Source: Cherax quadricarinatus (lineage: Eukaryota; Arthropoda; Malacostraca; Decapoda; Parastacidae). Taken from it: a DNA stretch of 64,000 bases. Below the pieces are notes generated by a model. The model worked only from the letters and a program-made list of their open reading frames with translations, did not search any database and had not been told where the DNA came from. This document shows positions 1 through 9,739 of the stretch, one piece after another; within the stretch, counting starts at the first letter, position 1; every line of letters starts with the position of its first letter. A program made the translations under genes and the position numbers. The DNA is taken from positions 32,260,030-32,324,029 of the forward strand of contig NC_091303.1 in NCBI RefSeq assembly GCF_038502225.1. Reading direction: 5' to 3'.

Positions 1-1248
1 CAACACCAACCCAATGGTGGCCAAAACAGGAAGGAGGCACCAGGAACAGAGCTGGCAGCAGTGGTGAGCCAGTGCACCTGGCTTGGCACACTAAACCACA
101 TACAAACTTGAACGATAGAGGTGCCTGATGGCTTGTAGACTGGTGTGTCCATGCGCAGACGTGAGACACACCACATAGGCTGCAGACTAGCCTGCTGAGG
201 AATACAGGCAACAACCACTGGCTTTTGAAGGGAAAGCCGGTGACTAAGAGTTGGGTTGGAAGGGCTTGCCTTGACTCAGTCTACTGGAACACTGAGGCTT
301 AGGCACTGATGTGGACCGCAGATTTTAATGTCGCAGTAAGGTTGGTCAGGGACCTGATATGCTAGAGATGGCTTGTCACATGTGACTTGCTAGACTCCTT
401 CCTAAACCTAAATTACTGTGTTAACCTCTAGAAGGAATATCTGGGTATAGATCTTAGAGAAATACGAGCCTGGCACCTAGGACACAACGATGACAGAAGG
501 TGGTTTGGCTTACATACTGGCGGACAGCAGCCGGAGGCCAGTACAACACTCACTGCGGCAGAGCACACACCACACCCATCCAGGGAAAGCATTCCAGTCA
601 TGGCAAAATGCATTACCTAAGGTGTGAAGAAGACAGCAGCCAGATGAGAGGCACGGTAGGCAGTAAAAAAGATCTGATGAGAGATGAAAACCGATTTAGC
701 CGACGGTACCACAAGAGGGGGGCCTTCTGTCTTCTGCCACTAAAACATTGACACAAGGGTTACTGCTCGCCACCACATTTGTTATGCTCTCTCGTAAGAA
801 CCATAGACATTACACCTTGTGGTAAGATGGAGGGAAATAGCTGCAATGCCCTTGAAATTAACTGAAGAAAGTTAGAATACACGAGAGCTACATACAGGGC
901 TATTTGCTTCATCCCTACTATCCCAATTAGGGAGACGAGTTTTCCACTGCGATTCAGGCGCATCATCTGAAGATCAGGCCTCTCAGACGAAGGGACTGCA
1001 GACAAAACGACAAAAAAGCACTTGTTACCTATCAAAGGATTTCATTTGAGGTGCAGTTATCGAACCTAAGAACTAATAAAAAAGTCTTAATCGATGAGTG
1101 TATTATCGAGGAAGATCTTGACAAGATCAAGGAGACTCCAGCTGTGAAGCTCCTCAAAAAACAATAAAGGGCCATGAAGACCATGGCCTTCAGAGTTGGT
1201 GGCTACCTTAAGTTCAAGATCAAGAGTCAGAACTCATAGGTCACCGTC
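1..1248. other. unassigned sequence, no gene seen
   Basis: I see no recognisable domain, RNA gene or repeat family here. Short open frames exist on both strands, but none has a motif I know. A short lysine- and glutamate-rich frame at about 1078-1167 was examined and not assigned. Confidence 0.4.
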
Positions 1249-1298
1249 GTGTGTGTGTTTGTGTGTGTGTGTGTGTGTGTGTTTGTGTGTGTATGTGT

Positions 1299-1357
<59 letters not shown>

Positions 1358-1358
1358 C

Positions 1359-1433
<75 letters not shown>
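1249..1433. repeat. (GT)n microsatellite
   Basis: About 185 bp of nearly pure GT dinucleotide with a few GTTT, GTAT and GCGT interruptions. The Cys-Val and Thr-His open frames across it are translations of the repeat and are not genes. Confidence 0.97.
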
Positions 1434-1434
<1 letters not shown>

Positions 1435-1491
1435 ATGTTTAACATCTCTGGTGGTGATGTTAGAAGCCTATATATTTTTATGATTACCATT

Positions 1492-1505
1492 AAGAGGAAG
1501 CGCTG
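1492..1505. repeat. target-site duplication, left copy
   Basis: The 14-mer AAGAGGAAGCGCTG occurs here and again at 2149-2162. The two copies flank the palindromic insertion exactly, as expected of a target-site duplication. Confidence 0.85.
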
Positions 1506-1531
1506 AGAGTAAGACACATGTGCAACATCTG

Positions 1532-1577
1532 GGTATCTTTATTGTAGACGTTTCGCCATCCAGTGGCTTTATCAATA
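1532..1577 (-). ncRNA. hammerhead-like hairpin, mirror copy
   Basis: Reverse-complement copy of the 2040-2090 hairpin in the left arm of the palindrome. It differs at one loop-side base (CCACTGG here, CCGCTGG in the right arm). Confidence 0.4.
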
Positions 1578-2039
1578 CAAATTCTAGGACATAACTTGAA
1601 GACAGTAGAACTATGTACAGAAGATGAGGTAATCAGTCCCTCAACCTAGGAGTAGGTGCGAACAGCACCATAGTCGTGGAGATTCTGAAGCAGAAGAAAG
1701 AATCCTGGCGCTTATATAGTAACGTCAGGTGAAGCAGACGAGGGCAAATTCACTGGTAGGCGGGATTCTGAGGACATGTACATAACCTTCACGACTACGA
1801 CAACTACTACTACAACTAACCCATCTCTTTGGGAAGGACCTACTTCCACTGGGGAATCCCGCCTACCAGTGAATTTGCCCTCGTCTGCTTCACCTGACGT
1901 TACTATATAAGCGCCAGGATTCTTTCTTCTGCTTCAGAATCTCCACGACTATGGTGCTGTTCGCACCTACTCCTAGGTTGAGGGACTGATTACCTCATCT
2001 TCTGTACATAGTTCTACTGTCTTCAAGTTATGTCCTAGA

Positions 2040-2090
2040 ATTTGTATTGATAAAGCCGCTGGATGGCGAAACGTCTACAATAAAGATACC
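2040..2090 (+). ncRNA. hammerhead-like hairpin plus CAATAAAG
   Basis: The order is TTGATAA (2047-2053), the GCC...GGC stem (2055-2067), GAAAC (2068-2072), then CAATAAAG. This matches the CUGANGA-stem II-GAAA half of a hammerhead ribozyme core, except that core positions 3 and 8 read U and A instead of C and G. I cannot identify both strands of stems I and III, so catalytic activity is not shown. The mirror copy is at about 1532-1577 on the minus strand. Confidence 0.45.
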
Positions 2091-2148
2091 CAGATGTTGC
2101 ACATGTGTCTTACTCTCATCTTGTCGGTATTATATACCATTCGTACAC

Positions 2149-2162
2149 AAGAGGAAGCGCTG
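2149..2162. repeat. target-site duplication, right copy
   Basis: Second copy of AAGAGGAAGCGCTG, immediately after the insertion tail. Confidence 0.85.
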
Positions 2163-2960
2163 TTCCTCTAAGCCTGGGGCATGAAGGCAATCATGCTTGA
2201 TCCTGCTCAAGGGGAGGCACCTCTATTTCTTTACATAAAGCGTTCTTAAGAAGGTTGTTATAATAAAATTCGTCAGGTGGCAGAACAAGTATCTCCTGAC
2301 TCGGGTCTTCATCATACAGATGACCAGTTTTTCTCTTAATTAGTGTTGGTACCCGTGGCCTTAGAAAAGACAGTGTATCAAATTTTATTCTTCCATTTAT
2401 GTTGTGTTTTGTTAATTTTTACTAAACCTATAATCTTTTCTTTAGTGCCTTTCCAAAATTCTTATTTTCCTCCATATAATAAATAAGTCGAGCAGATAAA
2501 TAACACGACTCTGCACCTCACATGTCAAATGTCTTTTTTTACCGAAATATTTTTATGCCAGCAAGTACATTCAACGGAGACATTAACGTATTTTAACCTT
2601 TATCAGCATAAAAAACAAAGCTGAAAATTCTGCAGCCTCTGTTAGACCGTAACGCTGAACATTTTCCATGACACCCTGTAAACTTAATTAACCACAGCGG
2701 CCTCATATTTCCGACCATAATGACAATGACTAAAACGCTCATTAGCCTCTGAGCAGAATGTTCACTGTAGCTTAGTTTACATAGTAACAAATTTATGTAT
2801 AATAATTTATGTATAATAAGTCTGCTTGAACGTCATGGTAAATGATGAGAAATTTAGATTGAAGAAACGAAGACAAGATCTGCCTTTCCTATATAAAAAC
2901 AAACTAACGTATGAGTCTCGAGCTCAACTGTGTATGAAGTCATTACGTGGCTGGGAACAT
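2163..2960. other. unassigned AT-rich sequence
   Basis: About 800 bp with no domain, RNA or repeat that I can identify. Short frames on both strands have no recognisable motif. Confidence 0.4.
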
Positions 2961-2961
2961 C

Positions 2962-5370
2962 ATCCACTTGTGCGAGGCTGGACCCCAAGCTGTCACCCGC
3001 TGCCCACCATATGTGAGGCGCGACCCCCAGTTGTCACCCGCTGTCTACCACATGTTGTGAGGCGCAACCCTCAGTTGTCACCCGCTGCCCACCACATGTG
3101 AGGCACGACCCTCACTTGTCACCCGCTGCCCACCACATGTGAGGCGCGACCCCCAGCTGTCACCCGCTGTCTACCACATGTTGTGAGGCGCAACCCTCAG
3201 TTGTCACCCGCTGCCCACCACATGTGAGGCACGACCCTCACTTGTCACCCGCTGCCCACCACATGTGAGGCGCGACCCCCAGCTGTCACCCGCTGTCTAC
3301 CACATGTTGTGAGGCGCTACCCTCAGCTGTCACCCGCTGTCTACCACATGTTGTGAGGCGTGACCCCCAGCTGTCACCTGCTGTCTACCACATGTGAGGC
3401 GTAACCCTCAGCTGTCACCCGCTGTCTACCACATGTGAGGCGTGACCCCCAGCTGTCACCCGCTGTCTACCACATGTTGTCAGGCGTGACCGCAGCTGTC
3501 ACCCACTGTCTACCATATGTTGTGAGGCGCGACCCCCAGCTGTCACCCACTGTCTACCACATGTTGGGAGGCACGACCCCCAGCTGTCACCCGCTGTCTA
3601 CCACATGTTGTGAGGCGTGACCCCCAGCTGTCACCCACTGTCTACCACATGTTGGGAGGCGTGACCCCCAGCTGTCACCCGCTGTCTACCACATGTTGTG
3701 AGGCGTGACCCCCAGCTGTCACCCGCTGTCTACCACATGTTGTGAGGCGTGACCCCAACTGTTACCCACTGTCTACCACATGTTGTGAGGCGTGACCCCC
3801 AGCTCTCACCCGCTGTGTACCACATGTGAGGCGCTACCCCCAGTTGTCACCCGCTGTCTACCACATGTTGTGAGGCGCGACCCCCAGCTGTCGCCCGCTG
3901 CCCACCACATGTGAGGCGCGACCCCCAGCTGTCACCCGCTGTCTACCACATGTGAGGCGTGACCCCCAGCTGTCACCCGCTGCCCACCACATGAGAGGCG
4001 TGACCCCCAGCTGTCACCCACTGCCAGCCACATGTGAGGCGCGACCCCCAGTTGTCACCCGCTGCCCACCACATGCTATGAGGCGTGATCCCCAGCTGTC
4101 ACCCGCTGTCTACCACATGTTGTGAGGCGTGACCCCCAGCTGTCACCCACTGTCTACCACATGTTGGGAGGCGCAACCCCCAGCTGTCACCCGCTGTCTA
4201 CCACATGTTGTGAGGCGTGACCCCCAGCTATCACCCGCTGTCTACCACATGTTGTGAGGTGTGGCCCCAACTGTTACCCACTGCTGTTGTGAGGCACCCC
4301 CAGCTGTCTACCACATGTTGTGAGGACACAGTGGGGACCCCAACTGTTACCCACTGTCTACCACATGTTGTGAGGCGTGACCCCCAGCTGTCACCCGCTG
4401 TGTACCACATGTGAGGCGCTACCCCCAGTTGTCACCCGCTGTCTACCACATGTTGTGAGGCGCGACCCCCAGCTGTCGCCCGCTGCCCACCACATGTGAT
4501 GCGCGACCCCCAGCTGTCACCCGCTGTTTACCACATGTTGTGAGGCGTGACCCCCAGCTGTCACCCGCTGCCCACCACATGAGAGGCGTGACCCCCAGCT
4601 GTCACCCACTGCCAGCCACATGTGAGGCGCGACCCCCAGTTGTCACCCGCTGCCCACCACATGCTATGAGGCGTGATCCCCAGCTGTCACCCGCTGTCTA
4701 CCACATGTTGTGAGGCGTGACCCCCAGCTGTCACCCACTGTCTACCACATGTTGGGAGGCGCGACCCCCAGCTGTCACCCGCTGTCTACCACATGTTGTG
4801 AGGCGTGACCCCCAGCTGTCACCCGGTGTCTACCACATGTTGTGAGGCGTGACTCCCCAGCTATCACCCACTGTCTACCACACGTTGTGAGGTGTGGTCC
4901 CAACTGTTACCCACTGTCTACCACATGTTGTGAGGCGTGACCCCCAGCTGTCACCCGCTGTGTACCACATGTGAGGCGCGACCCTCAGTTGTCACCCGCT
5001 GTCTACCACATGTTGTGAGGCGCGACCCCCAGCTGTCGCCCGCTGCCCACCACATGTGAGGCGCGACCCCCAGCTGTCACCCGCTGTCTACCACATGTTG
5101 TGAAGCGTGACCCCCAGCTGTCACCCGCTGCCCACCACATGTGAGGCGTGACCCCCAGCTGTCACCCACTGCCAGCCACATGTGAGGCGCGACCCCCAGT
5201 TGTCACCCGCTGCCCACCTCATGCTATGAGGCGTGACCCCCAGCTGTCACCCGCTGCCCACCACATGCTATGAGGCGTGACCCCCAGCTGTCACCCGCTG
5301 CCCACCACATGCTATGAGGCGCGACCCCCAGTTGTCACCCGCTGCCCACCCCACGCGAGGCGGGGAGAAA
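2962..5370. repeat. 2.4-kb minisatellite, 44/40-bp units
   Basis: About 55 tandem units. The long form is 44 bp, running from GAGGCGTGACCCCC through AGCTGTCACCCGCTG to ACCACATGTTGT; the short form lacks the final TTGT and is 40 bp. Variants at fixed sites (GCGCGA/GCGTGA, GTCTACC/GCCCACC, CAGTTG/CAGCTG) are arranged in blocks. A distinctive TCGCCCGCTG variant recurs at 3891, 4476 and 5036, giving a higher-order period of about 560-585 bp. The proline- and histidine-rich frames across it are repeat translations. Confidence 0.97.
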
Positions 5371-5469
5371 GATCCAGATTTTCCCTAAAGTACATTTTTC
5401 GCCTTGCTCGAGGCTGTGGCTCCCCAGTCAGTACAAGAGGTGGTACCCCCTAGTACATACATATATCCA

Positions 5470-5560
5470 AATCTATCATTTAGCAAACTGCAGCCAGCCG
5501 GGATTAGATCCCGCGACACATTCTCCCGCCTCAAGAGACAGAACAACATTGTACGTATAT
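5470..5560 (-). other. possible tRNA-derived repeat head
   Basis: On the minus strand a GCGGGATCTAATCCCGGC segment resembles a tRNA T-arm with a box B, next to a CTTGAGGCGGGAGA stretch that resembles an anticodon arm. No complete cloverleaf was found. It could be an old SINE head. Confidence 0.25.
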
Positions 5561-5611
5561 GCATATTTAAGAAACCACCTTTCTCCATGTGTTCAACAAC
5601 TCTCCCTTGAT

Positions 5612-5857
5612 TAAGTTATTTTCATCATTACCTTGAAACGCGCATATATTAAAGAAAATGGTCTGTAGTTCAACGCCTCCTGTCTGTCTCCTTTCTTAAA
5701 ATGAGGGACTACATTTGTCTTCCAGATCTCTGGTAAGTGTTCTGTATCGATCAGCTGTTTTGTAGGTCACAATTTGTGATTTAGGCAAAGCTTCTGTACA
5801 CTCTCGTAAAATACATGGTGACATGTTGTTAGGTCTTATTGCCTTTCTGCTTGTGAG
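5612..5857 (-). pseudogene. non-LTR reverse transcriptase fragment, family A-like
   Basis: Minus-strand translation contains degraded forms of the fingers region of a CR1/Jockey-type reverse transcriptase: a PNNMSPCILRECTEAL-like segment, then KKGDRQ-like and NYRP-like segments, all out of frame with one another. The same region in the neighbouring family A copies reads PDNISPWILREGAE and NYRPVSLT. It lies just past the 3' end of the copy at 5866-7550 in the same orientation, so that copy may have landed in or beside it. Old and non-functional. Confidence 0.55.
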
Positions 5858-5865
5858 AGAGAGAG

Positions 5866-7550
5866 TACTCACCTATTTGTACTCACCTATTTGTGGTTGC
5901 AGAGGTCGAGTCATAGCTCCTGGCCCCGCCTCTTCACCGGTTGCTACTGGGCCCTCTCTCTTCCCGCTCCATGAGCTTTATCAAACCTTGTCTTAAAACT
6001 GTGTATGGTTCCTGCCTCCACTACGTCATTTTCTAGGCTATTCCACTGCCTGACAACTCTATGACTGAAGAAATACTTCCTAGTATCTCTCTGACTCATT
6101 TGTGTCTTTAACTTCCAATTGTGGCCTCTTGTTTCTGTGTCCCCTTCCTGGAACATCCTGTCTTTGTCCACCTTGTCTATTCCGCAAAGTATTTTATATG
6201 CCGTTATCATGTCTCCCCTGACCCTCCTGTCCTCCAGTGTCGTCAGGCCGATTTCCCTTAATCTTTCTTCATAGGACATTCCCCTTAGCTCTGGAACTAA
6301 CCTTGTTGCAAACGTTTGTACTTTCTCTAATTTCTTGACGTGCTTTATCAAGTGCGGGTTCCAAACAGGTGCTGCATACTCCAGTATGGACCTGACATAC
6401 ACGGTGTACAGTGTCTTGAACGATTCCTTACTAAGGTCTCGGAATGCTGTTCTCAGATTTGCCAGGCGCCCATATGCTGCAGCAGTTATCTGATTGATGT
6501 GTGCTTCCGGAGAAATGCTCGGTGTTAAACTCACCCCAAGATCTTTCTCCTTGAGTGAGGTTTGCAGTCTTCGGCCACCTAGCCTATACTCTGTCTGTGG
6601 TCTTCTGTGCCCTTCCCCTATCTTCATGACTTTGCATTTGGCAGGATTAAACTCGAGAAGCGATTTGCTGGACCAGGTGTCCAGTCTGTCCAGGTCTCTT
6701 TGAAGTCCTGCCTGGTCCTCATCTGATTTAATTCTCCTCATTAACTTCACATCATCTGCAAACAGGGACACTTCTGAGTCTAACCCTTCCATCATGTCGT
6801 TCACATATACCAAAAATAGCACTGGTCCTAGGACCGACCCCTGTGGGACCCCGCTCGTCACAGGTGCCCACTGTGATACATCATTACGTACCATGACTCG
6901 TTGTTGCCTCCCTGTCAGGTATTCTCTGATCCATTGCAGTGCACTTCCTGTTATATGCGCCTGATGCTCTAGCTTCTGCACTAATCTCTTGTGAGGAACT
7001 ATGTCAAAGTCCTTCTTGCAGTCCAAGAAGATGCAATCAACCCATCCCTCTCTCTCGTGTCTTACTTCTGTTATTTTATCATAAAACTCCAGAAGGTTTG
7101 CGACACAGGATTTGCCTTCCATGAATCCGTGCTGGTTGGCATTTATACTCTTGTTCCGTTCCAGGTGCTCCACCACTCTCCTCCTGATAATCTTCTCCAT
7201 AACTTTGCATACTATACACGTCAATGACACAGGTCTATAGTTTAGTGCCTCTTTTCTGTCTCCTTTTTTAAAAATGGGAACTACATTTGCTGTCTTCCAT
7301 ACCTCAGGTAGTTGCCCAGTTTCCAGGGAAGTGTTGAAGATTGTGGTAAGAGGCACGCACAACATATCTGCTCCCTCTCTGAGGACCCACTGGGAGATGT
7401 TGTCCGGTACCATTGCCTTTGAGGTATCGATGTCCCTTAGCAGTTTCTTCACCTCCTCCTCATCTGTATGTATGTCGTCCAACACTTGTTGGTGTATTCC
7501 TAGCTGGTGTCCCCATCTGGTCTGTCCCCCCAGAGTCCTTCCTGTCTCTA
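5866..7550 (-). mobile_element. family A non-LTR element, 5'-truncated
   Basis: A minus-strand CR1/Jockey-type element lacking ORF1 and the endonuclease. Its 5' end meets a (GT)n tract at about 7551. Its 3' end is the family signature CTGCAACCACAAATAGGTG followed by repeated GTGAGTAC-type units. The same terminus occurs at about 7621, 8411, 27830 and 42350. Confidence 0.85.
5944..7485 (-). CDS. reverse transcriptase part of non-LTR ORF2 (family A)
   Basis: Open frame of 513 codons covering the reverse transcriptase and C-terminal domain of a non-LTR retrotransposon ORF2, which copies element RNA by target-primed reverse transcription. Motifs in order: PDNIS (about residue 27), NYRPVSLT (about 83), NQHGF, motif A LDCKKDFD (where family copies have KKAFD), SGVPQGSVLGP (about 210) and motif C FADD (about residues 242-245). 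The C-terminal part carries LRGMSYEERLREIGL and the usual ending. The apurinic-type endonuclease seen at 39424-40070 is absent, so this is a 5'-truncated but uninterrupted frame. The frame stays open upstream of the first Met as far as the (GT)n junction, so the Met is not a real start. A full element probably encodes about 950 residues. It is recently inserted or recently truncated, and is not a host gene. Confidence 0.85.
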   Translation of the reverse strand: MLDDIHTDEEEVKKLLRDIDTSKAMVPDNISQWVLREGADMLCVPLTTIFNTSLETGQLPEVWKTANVVPIFKKGDRKEALNYRPVSLTCIVCKVMEKIIRRRVVEHLERNKSINANQHGFMEGKSCVANLLEFYDKITEVRHEREGWVDCIFLDCKKDFDIVPHKRLVQKLEHQAHITGSALQWIREYLTGRQQRVMVRNDVSQWAPVTSGVPQGSVLGPVLFLVYVNDMMEGLDSEVSLFADDVKLMRRIKSDEDQAGLQRDLDRLDTWSSKSLLEFNPAKCKVMKIGEGHRRPQTEYRLGGRRLQTSLKEKDLGVSLTPSISPEAHINQITAAAYGRLANLRTAFRDLSKESFKTLYTVYVRSILEYAAPVWNPHLIKHVKKLEKVQTFATRLVPELRGMSYEERLREIGLTTLEDRRVRGDMITAYKILCGIDKVDKDRMFQEGDTETRGHNWKLKTQMSQRDTRKYFFSHRVVRQWNSLENDVVEAGTIHSFKTRFDKAHGAGRERAQ

Positions 7551-7560
7551 CTGTGTGTGT

Positions 7561-7624
<64 letters not shown>
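7551..7624. repeat. (GT)n microsatellite between two family A copies
   Basis: About 74 bp of GT separating the 5' break of the copy to the left from the 3' terminus of the copy to the right. The next bases, GTACTCACCTAATTGTAG, are the reverse complement of the family A 3' end. The tract therefore probably grew from that element's 3' tail. Confidence 0.95.
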
Positions 7625-7627
<3 letters not shown>

Positions 7628-8070
7628 CACCTAATTGTAGTTGCAGGAGTCGAGACTCAGCTCCTGGCCCCGCCTCTTCACTGACCGCTGCTAGGTCCTC
7701 CCTCTCCCCGCTCCATGAGCTTTCTCATACCTCGTCTTAAAACTATGTATAGTTCCTGCCTCCACTACATCGCTTGCCAGACTATTTCACTTCCTAACTA
7801 CTCTATGACTGAAGAAATACTCCCTAACATCCCTTTGACTCATCTGAGTCTTAAGCTTCCAATTGTGACCATTTGTTTCTGTATCTCATCTCTGGAACAT
7901 CCTGTCTCTGTCCACCTTGTCTATTCCACGCAGTATTTTGTACGTCGTTATCATGTCTCCCCTGACTCTCCTGTCATCCAGTGTCGTCAGACCGATTTCC
8001 CTTAACCTTTCTTCATAGGACATTCCCCTTAGCTCTGGAACTAGCATTGTTGCAAACCTTTGCACTTTAT
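7621..8070 (-). pseudogene. family A non-LTR element, 3' fragment
   Basis: A 450-bp minus-strand copy of the last part of family A ORF2 plus 3' UTR. It contains LRGMSYEERLREIGLTTL and DKVDRDRMFQR, then an early stop. Beyond that the translation keeps WKLKTQMSQRDV and HRVVRK with further stops. Homology to the other copies ends at about 8070, after the segment encoding KVQRFATML. It is a typical 5'-truncated, dead copy. Confidence 0.8.
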
Positions 8071-8345
8071 ATGTACAATGGCACACAACTTATCGTGACG
8101 TCACTTCTTCAGGCCTACCGCTGCCAATGTGGCAACAGCTCCTAAGACCCCCAACGGTTTGTGCTTTGAAATATTTTGATTTCAGCTTTCCTCTCACTTT
8201 TTTTAGCTAATAACTTTATTTATCACTCGTAGTATTGTTCACTGACGTTCCACTACCACTGATTACTGCTAGCTGTTATTGCACGCCTTAAAACGCTAAG
8301 GTTCTCGGAGCCTTGTTACCCATGTCTGCACCCCACGGACCCACG
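8071..8345. other. unassigned spacer
   Basis: No gene or repeat family recognised. Confidence 0.35.
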
Positions 8346-8427
8346 GGTGTGTGTGTGTGCATCTGTGTGTTTGTGTGTGTGTGCATCTGTGTGTTTGCGT
8401 GTGTGTGCATCTGTGTGTTTGTGTGTA
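8346..8427. repeat. GT-rich 22-bp tandem repeat
   Basis: Three to four units of GTGTGTGCATCTGTGTGTTT. This is a compound microsatellite abutting the 3' terminus of the next family A derivative. Confidence 0.9.
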
Positions 8428-8900
8428 CTCACCTATTTGTACTCACCTATTTGTGGTTGCAGGGGTCGAGTCACAGCTCCTGTCCCCGCTGGGTCCAGCT
8501 TGAAGGTCACTTTCACCTCTTTCATTTGCTACAGTCTCCTCTGATAGAGCTTCTCCATGCAGTTGTGCCCCTTCTTTCCCTACAGTCCCCTTATTTGTGG
8601 CTGAGGTAGCAGTCTCTATTGTCAATCCCAAAATGTTCTTTAGTTCTTTAGGCTGTTTCAGATTTTTCAGTTCCTCTTCTAAACTCTGTATCCTAGCCTC
8701 TGCTGCTTTGACATGCACCTCCCACTTCCTGCTTTCCATATCTATCCTCTCTTCCATTCTCATGCTAAGTTCTTCTAGTTTCTTTTCCCATTCATGATCC
8801 CTTTTTATGAGCTCTGCTGCCCAATCTTCCTTTGCAGCTTCCTCCTCCTGTCCCTTGGTTTTTCTTGTTGCTCTCTGGCAACCCATTTTTGTTTTATCCT
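8411..8900 (-). mobile_element. internally deleted family A derivative (ORF1 start joined to 3' UTR)
   Basis: The minus strand reads from an ORF1-like coiled-coil start (8886) directly into the family A 3' terminus, without endonuclease or reverse transcriptase. The junction lies at about 8487-8495, where GCGGGGACAGGAGCT is shared with the 3' UTRs of the other copies, for example at 27781. The 3' end is duplicated, with TACTCACCTATTTG twice. The arrangement resembles a non-autonomous derivative that keeps both ends for mobilisation. The exact 5' end is not defined. Confidence 0.6.
8443..8886 (-). CDS. ORF1-like coiled-coil protein running into the 3' UTR
   Basis: 147 codons. Residues 1-90 are highly charged with heptad-like spacing (DWAAELIKRDHEWEKKLEEL, then RIQSLEEELKNLKQ), the pattern of a coiled coil as found in ORF1 proteins of CR1/L1-type elements, which bind element RNA. 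From about residue 128 the frame reads through what is 3' UTR in the other copies (GDRSCDSTPATTNR). The C-terminus is therefore an artefact of the deletion junction. No zinc knuckle, PHD or esterase motif is present. It may be translated but is unlikely to be functional. Confidence 0.5.
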   Translation of the reverse strand: MGCQRATRKTKGQEEEAAKEDWAAELIKRDHEWEKKLEELSMRMEERIDMESRKWEVHVKAAEARIQSLEEELKNLKQPKELKNILGLTIETATSATNKGTVGKEGAQLHGEALSEETVANERGESDLQAGPSGDRSCDSTPATTNR

Positions 8901-9130
8901 GATTGCCTCAGAGTGGGAAACCTATGTAGTTCTGTATGTTAGGTTAGTAGTGTGTATGTCAGAGTGTGGGGGTGGAGGTAGTGGAGGAACTGTGGCTATG
9001 TGGGAGAGGAGTGGGGAGGGGTGGGGAGGGGTAGGGTGAACGGGGGAGGGGAGGGTGAACGAGGGAGGGGAGGGATCAGGGGAAGTAGAGAGATGTCGGT
9101 GGTGAGGGGGGGAGTGTATGTGTGAGTCTG

Positions 9131-9137
9131 GATGTGT

Positions 9138-9208
<71 letters not shown>
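9131..9208. repeat. (GT)n microsatellite
   Basis: About 78 bp of GT, preceded by a purine-rich GGGGA/GGTGA stretch at 8960-9115. Confidence 0.95.
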
Positions 9209-9210
<2 letters not shown>

Positions 9211-9370
9211 TTTGTGTGGAATTTCGTGTGGAATTATGTGTGGGTTTATTATGTACTGAAAGGTAGGTGGCTTGTGCGTTGTAATGTAGAGTCTCAGTGG
9301 TCCTTGGCTGCCCACAACTTCTTGTGACCTGACCCCCAACCTCCTGGAACTTGACCGGCACGTACTTACA

Positions 9371-9384
9371 GTGTGTGTGTGTTT

Positions 9385-9428
<44 letters not shown>

Positions 9429-9431
9429 TCT

Positions 9432-9527
<96 letters not shown>

Positions 9528-9588
9528 GTGTGTGTATGTGTGCGTGTGTGTATGTGTGTATGTGTGTGTGTGTGTTTACACGTGTGTG
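9371..9588. repeat. (GT)n microsatellite, compound
   Basis: About 215 bp of GT with GTTT, GCGATCT and GTAT interruptions. It is followed by an ACACAT/ACATAC-rich flank to about 9740. The Cys-Val frames across it are repeat translations. Confidence 0.95.
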
Positions 9589-9739
9589 TATTCGTTTAGT
9601 CTTAAGCACGTGTACACATACATACTTATTCACAAATATACATATGCATATTCATATGCAAATAATTCAATACACTCACATATATACTTACAAAAGTGCA
9701 CATACCTACAGAAATTCATGCGCACAAACATACACAAAG

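Larger units (their letters stand above)
1506..2148 (+). mobile_element. palindromic non-coding insertion, Penelope-like derivative
   Basis: A 643-bp insertion. Two arms of about 264 bp (about 1505-1768 and 1854-2117) are near-perfect inverted copies, with a single mismatch seen by eye, around an 85-bp unique spacer. Each arm carries a TTGATAA-stem-GCGAAACG hairpin followed by CAATAAAG. Only the right arm is followed by a unique tail containing GGTAT-N2-ATACC (about 2125-2138). The same plan, with its own 13-bp duplication, occurs at 17058-17862, and a coding PLE with inverted arms lies at 28174-29229. That is why I assign it to Penelope-like elements. It has no coding capacity. The near identity of the arms suggests a young insertion or arm homogenisation. 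Confidence 0.75.

Noticed and set aside
1196..1517. Cys-Val-rich and Thr-His-rich open frames, here and at many other places
   Set aside because: They are translations of (GT)n/(AC)n, and the Tyr-Ile frames are translations of (TA)n. There is no sequence outside the repeat that looks coding.
2826..4414. Proline/histidine-rich frames in the 44-bp minisatellite
   Set aside because: Repeat translations with frame changes whenever the unit length changes.
2962..5370. CRISPR array
   Set aside because: Units are contiguous with no unique spacers, and the surroundings are eukaryotic retroelements.
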